Source: Gammaproteobacteria bacterium
GTDB lineage: Bacteria; Pseudomonadota; Gammaproteobacteria; UBA6186; Azoamicaceae
Length of the DNA: 64,000 nt
Reading direction: 5' to 3'
Assembly (NCBI GenBank): GCA_013288135.1
Contig: JABDCL010000003.1
Span: 62,001 to 126,000, forward strand
Shown here: piece after piece, positions 17,494-25,438 of the stretch
Layout: every line of letters starts with the position of its first letter
How positions within the stretch are numbered: position 1 is the first letter of the stretch
Position numbers and translations under genes: made by a program
Notes under the pieces: generated by a model
Databases searched by the model: none
The model's input: the letters and a program-made list of their open reading frames with translations, nothing else
Told to the model about the DNA's origin: nothing

Positions 17494-19371
17494 ATGTTTA
17501 AACACAAGTGCTGTATCACCAAAACAAGCATATACCTTATTTTGGAATTGTGTATATTCTTCCGATTTGAGTTCGGAATTTAAAATTTTGTTTTTCTTAA
17601 CAATGAGTTCATCTAATACATTGATTCCTTCTGGGGTGTCCTTAATATTTCTGGAGCCTGTAAACCAAGGACTTTCTACTGTACAATTTGAAAATTCTTT
17701 ACCAATCAATTGTGCCTGACGCAATAGGATTTCCCGACGGTATATTCCTGGAAGTTCTAGATAGAGATCAGATACTCGATCATTGGTTTTTGTTAACAAT
17801 TTAGGAATAACTAAACTTTGGTAAGATAAAAGAAAAGCTTTACCTGAAGTTGTTTTCATTTCTTGATGTTTTTGAGATAAATTAAATTGAAAGTCCACAT
17901 CCTGTGCAATGCGGGATTTTAAATTGTAATCATTTACTTTCCATGAAACTGCTCGATTTTCATCAGAAACCATGCTTATTATGGCAGTATTAATCATTTC
18001 CTTGGAAGCTTGGAGATCGGCACCAATAAAAGGTAAAGCTTGGACCCCTTTCATTAAGATTTGACCTAATACTTCAGTTATACCTGATTCAGTATTCGGG
18101 AGAGTAATTTTTTTTACAACGTATATTTGTGAGTCGCTTAAATTGATGTTGGGAGTACGTGTAAATGTTGGCTTCAAGGGATCTAGTATAAATGCTTGAC
18201 GTTCTGCAATATCAGGATAAATGCCTTGAGCGTAACTTGAGAAATTAGTGGGATCAACCCAATAAATTTTTTCATTTTCTTGAACACGTAAGAATGCATG
18301 ATTAAATATGTTTGGATTAGGGATATCATTAGGAAATTCATAAGTTTCAACACCGCGGTAGACCAAAGCCATATTTGCTTTTAAGCCTAATTGTCTTAAA
18401 ATGGCTGTTGTGACAGCAGAAAAATCCTTACAATCTCCAAGTTTTGAATCGGCAATTTCACTCAGATTTCTTGGCACAAAAGCTCCTTTTATCGTGCGCC
18501 AATCACCCATATAAGTAACTTTTTCTGATAAAAGTGCAGTGACAGTATTAATTTTTTCAATGGGTGTTGTTTTTGTTGCTGCTTCTTTGACAATTGCTTG
18601 AAAAAATTCAGGTAATGGTTGATTTACAACTGATTCATATTTTGTGACCATTAACGCACCGAGTTGTGGCCATTCATTCAAGGTAGAAATGGTTACCCAG
18701 GGGTATAATGTTCCATTTGTTGCGATAAATTGTTCTTCTACAGGAACTTTAATGATGGGTTTTTTTAAAACGATATCCATGACATATTTACCGTCAGATT
18801 GCGTTTGTTTTATATCAAGAAATTGTTCAGGATCATGTGCTTTAATGTGAAAAGGTAATTCAGAGACAACGTGAACTTTGCTTGTTTGCCAATGTTCATG
18901 ACCGTAAATAAAATCTGTAGAAAAGAAACCTGGTATTGGAGCTTCTTTAGCAGTGATTTGATATTTAATGTAGGCTTTAGACTCTAAACTCATGTGTGGG
19001 AAGGCAATAAGCACTTGGTTTTTTTGATCAAAGCCTTTAGGGCTACTTGCTAAAGGTTTATCTTCAATGTGTTTGAGATCAACGGGGTATTCCTTTGCGT
19101 TCTGAATAGTTTTAGCTTCCAATATTTTTTGTTCGGTGAAGCCTGCATTATAAACCAATGGGAAAGATACCAAGCTGTCCTTTCCGCTTTCTTTGGTTGG
19201 TTTAATCATAATCCCAATAGTTTCAGTGTAAGTTCCGTCTTTACGGACATAAATATCGCGAGAAAAGGACTCTACAGAGGTGGGGACATCCTCTACCGTT
19301 GCCCAACGAGCTTGGACAGGGATAGAAAAAGCAACTAATGTTATTACAAATAGTGATTTTATGACTTTCAT
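17479..19371 (-). CDS. DUF3857/transglutaminase-like protein, exported
   Basis: The 630-residue protein has a signal peptide (cleavage near VQA-R, residue 21), an N-terminal DUF3857-type beta domain (about 25-230), then a transglutaminase-like core. The papain-type triad is visible as Cys in KLGDCKDFS, His in FNHAFLRV and Asp in WVDPT. A third beta-rich region follows. Proteins of this build occur widely in Bacteroidetes and proteobacteria, and their substrates are mostly unknown; they may act as periplasmic peptidases or cross-linking enzymes. It is transcribed alone, away from the repeat-bearing gap at 19.4 kb. Confidence 0.85.
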   Translation of the reverse strand: MKVIKSLFVITLVAFSIPVQARWATVEDVPTSVESFSRDIYVRKDGTYTETIGIMIKPTKESGKDSLVSFPLVYNAGFTEQKILEAKTIQNAKEYPVDLKHIEDKPLASSPKGFDQKNQVLIAFPHMSLESKAYIKYQITAKEAPIPGFFSTDFIYGHEHWQTSKVHVVSELPFHIKAHDPEQFLDIKQTQSDGKYVMDIVLKKPIIKVPVEEQFIATNGTLYPWVTISTLNEWPQLGALMVTKYESVVNQPLPEFFQAIVKEAATKTTPIEKINTVTALLSEKVTYMGDWRTIKGAFVPRNLSEIADSKLGDCKDFSAVTTAILRQLGLKANMALVYRGVETYEFPNDIPNPNIFNHAFLRVQENEKIYWVDPTNFSSYAQGIYPDIAERQAFILDPLKPTFTRTPNINLSDSQIYVVKKITLPNTESGITEVLGQILMKGVQALPFIGADLQASKEMINTAIISMVSDENRAVSWKVNDYNLKSRIAQDVDFQFNLSQKHQEMKTTSGKAFLLSYQSLVIPKLLTKTNDRVSDLYLELPGIYRREILLRQAQLIGKEFSNCTVESPWFTGSRNIKDTPEGINVLDELIVKKNKILNSELKSEEYTQFQNKVYACFGDTALVFKHSPEL

Positions 19372-19427
19372 AGTGCCTGAAACCCTCTTTATCCCAAAAT
19401 TATCTGAAATTTTACACAGTTAGAGGG

Positions 19428-19555
19428 ATGGTGTCAAATCTTGACTTTAGACAAATTCATCAAGAGGTTTTTTATATATTATTGATTTTAATCATGTTTT
19501 TAAAGTGTCCAAGACACCATAGATTAAAGTGTCCAATGTCAAGATTTGACACCAT
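19428..19555. repeat. Hairpin repeat (MITE-like), copy A
   Basis: A 128-bp element has ends ATGGTGTCAAATCTTGAC on the left and the matching complement on the right. Its interior (GATTTTAATCATGTTTTTAA) matches the interior of copy B at 20160. Copy C is at 55609. No ORF lies inside, so this is a non-autonomous element. Confidence 0.75.
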
Positions 19556-19608
19556 AGAGACACACAAAAAATGTTCAATTTTAAAGGGGAAGAATTAAGA
19601 TAAAGAGC

Positions 19609-19632
19609 CAGATGCAGAATAAACTGCATCTG
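19609..19632 (-). terminator. Hairpin after the Pro/Thr-rich gene
   Basis: Perfect 9-bp arms CAGATGCAG (19609-19617) and CTGCATCTG (19624-19632) flank a 6-base loop 13 bases beyond the stop of the minus-strand gene at 19645. On the minus strand it is followed by GCTCTTTATCTT, a weak T-rich tail. Confidence 0.45.
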
Positions 19633-19644
19633 ACCATATTTTTA

Positions 19645-20013
19645 CTACCAAAATAAACGACGCTGAGCAGATGACTTTGTTGTATTAGCTTCTGCTGCTT
19701 TGATGGCATCATCTTCTAAACTCTTATAAAAAGCAATAGTAAAGGTAGCGGGGTCATCACCAACTTTTGGTTTTGCTGGTGAAGGATTTGGCGTTGACTT
19801 TGCTGTATTACAGGGGGTTCTTGGTGTTCTTGGTGGTGTTCTTGGTGTTGTTGCTTCTTCTAATTCTGCTTCCATTTTTGTGTCCGTAAAATCTACATCA
19901 ATGAATACATCATCAGTAAGCCCTGGTTTAGCTGGTGAAGTAGGTGGTGTTGGATTTGCTGTACGGGGGGGTTTTGTTGGTGTTCTTGGTGCCATAGCCA
20001 TAGTTGCTGCCAT
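19645..20013 (-). CDS. Unknown 122-aa Pro/Thr-rich protein with internal repeat
   Basis: No family is recognised. A GAGGAGAT ribosome binding site precedes the ATG. The chain is built from two similar halves: PRTPTKPPRT...PTPPTSPAKPGLTDD at residues 9-35, and PRTPPRTPRT...PNPSPAKPKVGDD at about 57-85, each followed by a short acidic-aromatic stretch. The last 40 residues look helical and end in a basic RRLFW. No signal peptide is visible. Such proline/threonine linkers with a basic tail occur in secreted or surface-exposed bacterial proteins, but a role here is a guess. It lies between hairpin repeat copies A and B. Confidence 0.65.
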   Translation of the reverse strand: MAATMAMAPRTPTKPPRTANPTPPTSPAKPGLTDDVFIDVDFTDTKMEAELEEATTPRTPPRTPRTPCNTAKSTPNPSPAKPKVGDDPATFTIAFYKSLEDDAIKAAEANTTKSSAQRRLFW

Positions 20014-20159
20014 AAGTTATCTCCTCAAATAAGTAATAATTCTAAAATAAAAATTAAGAGTTAAGAGAATATCAGAAACTTAAGACCTATGCAATATGTT
20101 TTTTATAATATGTCTGTATATGCTTGTTTTGAGGAATGAAAATGGTTTAAATGAGGGGG

Positions 20160-20259
20160 TAGTGTCAAATATTGACATTAGACAAATTTATAAAAAATTC
20201 TTTTTATGTCATTGATTACAATCAAGTTTTTAAAGTGTCCACTGTCAAGATTTACACTA
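20160..20259. repeat. Hairpin repeat (MITE-like), copy B
   Basis: A roughly 100-bp element begins TAGTGTCAAATATTGACATT and ends in the imperfect complement TGTCAAGATTTACACTA. Its interior matches copy A, but it lacks the short extra piece found near the right end of copy A. It sits just beyond the 3' end of grxC. Confidence 0.7.
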
Positions 20260-20278
20260 TAGAGGACGAGAACACGGC

Positions 20279-20533
20279 TCAATCGCTCAAAATTTTCTTA
20301 AGTTCACCTTTATGGATAAGGGCATTCATATCATCCCATCCTCCTATGTGCTGATCACCAATGAAAATTTGTGGGGTGGTTTTCCTAGCTGATTTTTTCA
20401 TCATTTCTTCAATGAGGGCTGGATTGTTGGTAACATCTATCTCTTTAAAGGGGATGGCATTTTCTTTAAAGTAGTCTTTTGCATGGGTACAATAGGCACA
20501 AGGTGTTTTGCTGTACATGACAACTTGTTTCAT
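20279..20533 (-). CDS. grxC: Glutaredoxin 3
   Basis: The 84-residue protein is a dithiol glutaredoxin with the active site C12-A-Y-C15, the cis-proline in TTPQIFI and the glutathione-binding GGWDDM segment. It reduces disulfides using glutathione in the cytoplasm. Its start overlaps the end of the upstream CoA-synthetase gene by 4 bases, so the two are co-transcribed. The CAYC variant differs slightly from the common CPYC. Confidence 0.95.
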   Translation of the reverse strand: MKQVVMYSKTPCAYCTHAKDYFKENAIPFKEIDVTNNPALIEEMMKKSARKTTPQIFIGDQHIGGWDDMNALIHKGELKKILSD

Positions 20534-22698
20534 GATTTTACTCCTTTTTGATCTCTTTGTTGATACTTATCCCTTAAAACCCGTCGCATTACTTTATTGG
20601 AAGCAGTTCTGGGTAATGCATCAATAATAATAACATCCTGAATTTTAAACAAGGGGTTAAGATGTTGTTTTATGGTGTTTTGCATTTCTGCTTTTAATTG
20701 TTCAACAAGAATTTTCTCTGTTATTTTCTTTATTTCTGTTGGTTTTATTGTTTCTATGGTTTCTACTGATTTTTGCGATTTTATAACAGCATAAATAACT
20801 AATTGGCTGGGACCCCCTTCTTTAGGTTCAATGGCTACCGCTGCAGTTTCATAAATTGTAGGAAGTCGATTAAGAATAAGTTCAATTTCAGTAGAACTGA
20901 CTTTAATGCCACCCAAGTTCATGGTGTCATCCATTCGGCCATGTAAACGATAATATCCATTAGAATAACGCTCAACTTGATCACCATGACGTCGTAACAG
21001 TGTTTTATTCGATTTGGTAGATAATTTCGGCATGTTTTCATAATAAACTTGATGGTGATCTTTGTTTAACAGTTCAGTGGATAAGCCAATAGAAGGAGGG
21101 ATAAGTGCAACCTCTCCATTATCTGTTGGGTTACCGTTTTCATCAATAATAGCAAAATCAAGACCGATTGCAGGGCTAGAACAAGCAGCAGGGGCTGAAG
21201 GGTGAATTACCGTTGAAGTGATATAAGCGCCGCCAATTTCAGTTCCACCACAATATTCTATAATTGGACGGTAATGGGCAAGAAACATGAGATATAACAT
21301 ATCCTCTATATTTGAACATTCTCCGGTAGAACTGAATAATTTAATTGCACGCCAATTTAAACCTTCCATACAACCTGATTGTCGCCAAGTTTTTACAATA
21401 GTAGGAACAACACCTAAAAGAGTTACTTTAGCATCTTGAATAAATTTTCCAAAATTTTGACCATTGGGTGTACCATTATAAAGTGCCATGGTTGCTTTAT
21501 TAATTAAAGTTGCAAAAATTAACCAGGGTCCCATCATCCATCCTAAATTGCTAGGCCAACAAAAGACATCTCCTGCTTGAATATTATGGTGAAAATAAGC
21601 ATCACTTGCGCATTTGATGGGTGTGGTTTGAGTCCAAGGGATTGCTTTAGGGTCTCCTGTTGTCCCCGATGAAAATAAAATATTTATATAATCTTGAGGT
21701 TCAGAGGGGATAGCCGTAAATTGATCATTTCTATTTAAAAAATCTTCCCAAGAAATATCTTTTTTGCGGAGGTTTTCACTTAATATTTTATTTGTAGGAA
21801 GTACAATAGTGAAAGGGGAGTCTTCAATCGAGTTATCAGAAATCTTGTGTTTTTTCTGAAAATCGACAGCATGAGTCACTTTTTCATATAAGGGCAGAAT
21901 TTTTCCATCTCGAATGATTTTTTCTACTGTAAAAATACCTTTAACGTTTGCAATGCGAAAGCGAGCTGCAATTTCTTCTGCAGCAAAACTATCAGCAATC
22001 GAGACTACCACACAACCAGATTTTATGATTCCTAAATAAATGGCAACGGCTTCTATGGTCATGGGCATAATAATTGCTATGGGATCTCCTTTTTTAACAT
22101 AAGCAAACAGACTGTTGGCGACTTGATTAGAAAACTTATCAAGTTCTCCATAACTTATTTTGGTTGTTTCACCTTGTTCAGTTTGAAATATAATGGCAAT
22201 ATCCGATTCTTTTGCTTGAAAACAACTGTTTGCAATATTAAGTTTTGCTCCTGGAAACCACGATGGGCATTCAATACCTGTTTTGAGATCAACAATATTT
22301 TGATAGGGTTTATCAAACTTTATATTGAATAGTTTGACCATGTTATCCCAAAGGCTAGGATATTCTGATACCGACCATTGGTGAAATTCTTGATAATTAT
22401 TAAACTTTTTTTCTTGGATCCATTTTGCAAGATTTGTGGTTTTAATGAATGTATCACTAGGGATCCAAGCAAAGGCAGGTAATTTATCCCAATCCGGATA
22501 AATGGTTTTGTATAATAGTTCATGGACCGAGAAGGGATATGGTGAAAGATTATTTGAAGATAAGAAGCGTTGAGTCATTCGTTGCCAACAGTCTTCTTTT
22601 GAAAATTTTTTTAAATCTTCATTTGTTTGATTAACAATGTCGTTTGCTTTATCAGAGGATAAACCCAGTTTTGTTAATTTTGTTGCCAGTGAATCCAT
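20530..22698 (-). CDS. AMP-dependent synthetase (acetyl/acyl-CoA synthetase family)
   Basis: The 722-residue enzyme activates a carboxylic acid with ATP and CoA. The adenylate-forming motifs are in order: ILFSSGTTGDPKAIPWT (P-loop-like), YCGGTEIGGAY, YRLHGRMDDTMNLGGIKVS (hinge), and a C-terminal TASNKVMRR with the catalytic lysine. An N-terminal ACAS-type domain precedes them. The architecture resembles the acetyl-CoA or acetoacetyl-CoA synthetases and the plant AAE17/18 group; the substrate cannot be read from the sequence. It forms an operon with grxC through a 4-base overlap. Confidence 0.85.
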   Translation of the reverse strand: MDSLATKLTKLGLSSDKANDIVNQTNEDLKKFSKEDCWQRMTQRFLSSNNLSPYPFSVHELLYKTIYPDWDKLPAFAWIPSDTFIKTTNLAKWIQEKKFNNYQEFHQWSVSEYPSLWDNMVKLFNIKFDKPYQNIVDLKTGIECPSWFPGAKLNIANSCFQAKESDIAIIFQTEQGETTKISYGELDKFSNQVANSLFAYVKKGDPIAIIMPMTIEAVAIYLGIIKSGCVVVSIADSFAAEEIAARFRIANVKGIFTVEKIIRDGKILPLYEKVTHAVDFQKKHKISDNSIEDSPFTIVLPTNKILSENLRKKDISWEDFLNRNDQFTAIPSEPQDYINILFSSGTTGDPKAIPWTQTTPIKCASDAYFHHNIQAGDVFCWPSNLGWMMGPWLIFATLINKATMALYNGTPNGQNFGKFIQDAKVTLLGVVPTIVKTWRQSGCMEGLNWRAIKLFSSTGECSNIEDMLYLMFLAHYRPIIEYCGGTEIGGAYITSTVIHPSAPAACSSPAIGLDFAIIDENGNPTDNGEVALIPPSIGLSTELLNKDHHQVYYENMPKLSTKSNKTLLRRHGDQVERYSNGYYRLHGRMDDTMNLGGIKVSSTEIELILNRLPTIYETAAVAIEPKEGGPSQLVIYAVIKSQKSVETIETIKPTEIKKITEKILVEQLKAEMQNTIKQHLNPLFKIQDVIIIDALPRTASNKVMRRVLRDKYQQRDQKGVKS

Positions 22699-22764
22699 GT
22701 TTTTTTGCCTTTTCTTATCTTTGCCTTCCTTTAATTATCCCTTAATTATCCTTTACTAAATTAC

Positions 22765-23874
22765 TTATTTGGAGTGCTCTAATAAAGAAATGGATTTAGC
22801 AAATTTGTTTGAATTCATGTTCGTAATTGCTTCTTTCAATAATACATTACCAAATTTTTCTAAATATTGAGGATCTTGTAGAGATCCTTTTTCTGATTCA
22901 AGTTTATCATTGTATTCTCGTAGACTTGGAAGTTCTACAATTTGTTTTTTTGTTAAGGTTTTTAATCCCATTTTTCGAGCCAGATGAACAAGCTCATTGC
23001 CATAATAATATAATGATACTTGTTTCATTAAATAATAGTGTGCCAATTCGGTTGAGGTGGGCTCTCGATCAAAATAAGTTTTTAAATATATTTTCTCGAG
23101 TTGTTTGTCAAAAATATAAAAATTAGATACTGTGGCAAGATCGTAAAAAGGATCACCAAACCCTGCAAACTCCCAATCAATAATCAAAAAATCTTTTCCA
23201 TCAAATAAAATATTATTGGGATTTAAATCATTATGCGTTGAACTTAAAACCTCTAAATTTTTGGTTGCGTTTTCAATTAATACTAATTTTTTGGTGCCCT
23301 CTTTAGAAAGAGTTGATAAATAACGACCCCTGTTTTTATGATTTAAGCGCATGGCGTCAAAAATACTTAAAAATTTTGGGAAGGGAGGGGATTGATGTAG
23401 TTTTTTTATAAGTTTAGCTAATTTTATATAGGTTTCGGGGTTAGATTGTTCTTTTTCAGTAAAACTGCGGTCACTAACAAAATCCATAATAATAATGCCT
23501 TCGTTTACATCAACATCATATATCTTAGGCGTTAGTGCCCTATTAGAAGCAATCATCATACTCTTGACTTCTCGATGACCATCATCAAGTTCTTTATTGA
23601 TAAAACGTACAATATAGGGTTTATTTTTAGTATAAACTTTGTATAATATAGAAGATGAAAAACTGTTTGAACCCACCTGAATTATTTTTTCTATTTTGAC
23701 ATCACCAAAGTTTCTTTTGAATGCATATTGAATTTTCTGAATGTGAATATTCATTTTTTTTGTTGTTTCTGCAGCTTCAATAGTATTTGACATCAATATA
23801 AAAGAAAGAAAACTTAGCAGAACTCCTGTCCGGAACGCCATATTCATCTTGAAAATCTTGTAGACATTTAACAT
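22765..23874 (-). CDS. Choline-kinase/APH-fold phosphotransferase with signal peptide
   Basis: The 369-residue protein has the APH/choline-kinase catalytic marks STHNDLNPNNILFD (HxDxxxxN loop) and LIIDWEFAGFGDPFYDLA (metal-binding Asp), plus IVRF near residue 88 as the likely ATP-lysine region (Arg in place of Lys). Unusually, the N-terminus has a signal peptide: basic start, hydrophobic stretch TGVLLSFLSFILM and a possible cleavage after IEA (about residue 35). The ATG at 23874 has AAGGA 7 bases upstream. It begins 10 bases after the TM2 gene, so the two form an operon. Exported small-molecule kinases are rare because ATP is absent from the periplasm; a host-acting role is possible. Confidence 0.75.
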   Translation of the reverse strand: MLNVYKIFKMNMAFRTGVLLSFLSFILMSNTIEAAETTKKMNIHIQKIQYAFKRNFGDVKIEKIIQVGSNSFSSSILYKVYTKNKPYIVRFINKELDDGHREVKSMMIASNRALTPKIYDVDVNEGIIIMDFVSDRSFTEKEQSNPETYIKLAKLIKKLHQSPPFPKFLSIFDAMRLNHKNRGRYLSTLSKEGTKKLVLIENATKNLEVLSSTHNDLNPNNILFDGKDFLIIDWEFAGFGDPFYDLATVSNFYIFDKQLEKIYLKTYFDREPTSTELAHYYLMKQVSLYYYGNELVHLARKMGLKTLTKKQIVELPSLREYNDKLESEKGSLQDPQYLEKFGNVLLKEAITNMNSNKFAKSISLLEHSK

Positions 23875-23883
23875 GTTTTTTCC

Positions 23884-24258
23884 TTAAGCTAAAGTTTTAC
23901 CTTCATTATCCTTAAAATTCCCTGTCACAATTAATATTAAATCGATTAATACCCATATAAATAAAACTGTCCCAAATCCAGTCATCCATGGATTTGTCGA
24001 TGTGGGCATGGATTGGATATTACTTATTGTTGTAAGATCTAAAGCTCCAAAAGCATTAAATGCGCTTAAAGAAGTCAATAAATCTTGTATAAACCAATAA
24101 TACCAAGTACCCCCTAATAACAGCATAAGCATCCCAGTTTTTATTTTTCCTACATATAATCGATGAAAGCCAAGGGGAGCAAAGAAAAAGCATAAAGAGA
24201 AAGCAATCGCCTTTGTCTTTTGGCTTTTTTTAGGGTTTTGTTCACTGTTTGTTTGCAT
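23884..24258 (-). CDS. TM2 domain protein
   Basis: The 124-residue membrane protein has the TM2 signature: a first span with APLGFHRLYVGKIKTG, a short turn, a second hydrophobic helix LMLLLGGTWYYWFIQDL, and an extra C-terminal span (VLFIWVLIDLILIV). TM2 proteins are small membrane proteins of mostly unknown role. It is the first gene of a two-gene unit with the exported kinase-fold protein. Divergent from the TTL-like gene. Confidence 0.85.
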   Translation of the reverse strand: MQTNSEQNPKKSQKTKAIAFSLCFFFAPLGFHRLYVGKIKTGMLMLLLGGTWYYWFIQDLLTSLSAFNAFGALDLTTISNIQSMPTSTNPWMTGFGTVLFIWVLIDLILIVTGNFKDNEGKTLA

Positions 24259-24294
24259 CTCATTATTATAGCTTCAGTAACAGGTTTTAGTTAA

Positions 24295-24325
24295 TTGGAG
24301 TTATGCACTACACCTACACTATAAT
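24295..24325 (+). promoter_or_regulatory. Likely promoter of the TTL-like gene
   Basis: A perfect TATAAT lies at 24320-24325, 44 bases before the ATG, with TTGGAG at 24295-24300 as a possible -35 (19-bp spacer, slightly long). Confidence 0.45.
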
Positions 24326-24368
24326 ATTAGCAGTTTAAACAACTTGAATAGAGATAATAGTAAGTTAT

Positions 24369-25424
24369 ATGACAATTTCTGAAAAAAATATAGCTAAATT
24401 CCGTTTTTGTTTGCGACCTTCGCGTTCTCCGACTTATTACAATTTATCCAGATTTTTACACGAAAAAGGTTGGCAAACTACTTTTTTCAATTGGCGTTCG
24501 AATTTTAATGAACGACATTTTCAGTTTGATCACAAGGCCGCAGAAGCTCTTGAATTTAAGCATTTATTGGCGCAACTTGTTGATCAATTTGGCATCATGC
24601 CAGAAACATATTGTATTAATGATCAAAATTGGCCTTCAGTTTTGAAGGCGGTTGCAAATAAATTCTATAACCAAAATAAGGAGCTTTCAGAGCCCATTGA
24701 TAAGATCATTAATAAGCCTGTTGATAATTTAGTATGGATCCTAAAACCGGCCTTGTTGAACAATGGAAAAGAAATTAAAATTTTTCAACAGTTAAGTCAA
24801 ATAGAAGCTCATTATCTTAATAAAAATCGTTTAGGAGGGGATCATGTTCTACAACACTATATTATGCGACCACACTTATTAAATGGACATAAATATACAA
24901 TTCGAATGTTTTTGATTGCAACAAATTATACAGGCTCTTATATTTATCCAAAGGGTTATTTTAATGTGGCGTTAGATCCTTATCAAGCTAATGAATTTAG
25001 TGATCTTGCGCCACATTTAACCAACGAACATTTTAAAGAAGATGAATCTAATGTAATGCAAGTTCCAATTCAATGTTATGCTTCATTTAAGCCTATTTAT
25101 GAACAAATTCTGGGAATTACCCGTTCTACTATGAGTGCTCTTCAGAAACAACATCCGGGAGCATTTATTTGTCAGAAGCAACGACGATTAGCTATCTTTG
25201 GCTTTGATTTTTTAGTAGACGATCAATTACGGGTATGGCTATTAGAAGCCAATCATGGACCTTGTTTTCCCATTAGTGATGAGCATTCCCTGCAAAAGCA
25301 CTTATATTACGATTTTTGGCAAGCATTTATTGATAATTTTGTACTACCTATTGCAACGAACCAGCAAGCTGATCTCAAACTCGCTAAGGGGCCATTTGAG
25401 CAAATATGTGGACACAGTGTCTGA
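24369..25424 (+). CDS. Tubulin-tyrosine-ligase-like (TTL family) protein
   Basis: The 351-residue protein shows the ATP-grasp pattern of the TTL family: LVWILKPALLNNGKEIKIF (about 125-143), HYIMRPHLLNGHKYTIRMFL (about 164-183) and FGFDFLVDDQLRVWLLEAN (about 279-297) followed by HGPCF. In eukaryotes these enzymes ligate tyrosine, glutamate or glycine to tubulin and other proteins. The family is sparse in bacteria. No signal peptide or membrane span is visible. The last few residues (GHSV) and the stop are formed by a GTGTCTGACCCC repeat unit. Acting on host microtubules or on a bacterial protein are both open. Confidence 0.82.
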   Translation: MTISEKNIAKFRFCLRPSRSPTYYNLSRFLHEKGWQTTFFNWRSNFNERHFQFDHKAAEALEFKHLLAQLVDQFGIMPETYCINDQNWPSVLKAVANKFYNQNKELSEPIDKIINKPVDNLVWILKPALLNNGKEIKIFQQLSQIEAHYLNKNRLGGDHVLQHYIMRPHLLNGHKYTIRMFLIATNYTGSYIYPKGYFNVALDPYQANEFSDLAPHLTNEHFKEDESNVMQVPIQCYASFKPIYEQILGITRSTMSALQKQHPGAFICQKQRRLAIFGFDFLVDDQLRVWLLEANHGPCFPISDEHSLQKHLYYDFWQAFIDNFVLPIATNQQADLKLAKGPFEQICGHSV

Positions 25425-25438
25425 CCCCAAAATTTCAG

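Noticed and set aside
17423..17719. A 98-codon plus-strand frame over the transglutaminase gene
   Set aside because: It is antisense to the conserved C-terminal part of that gene and has no ribosome binding site or family.
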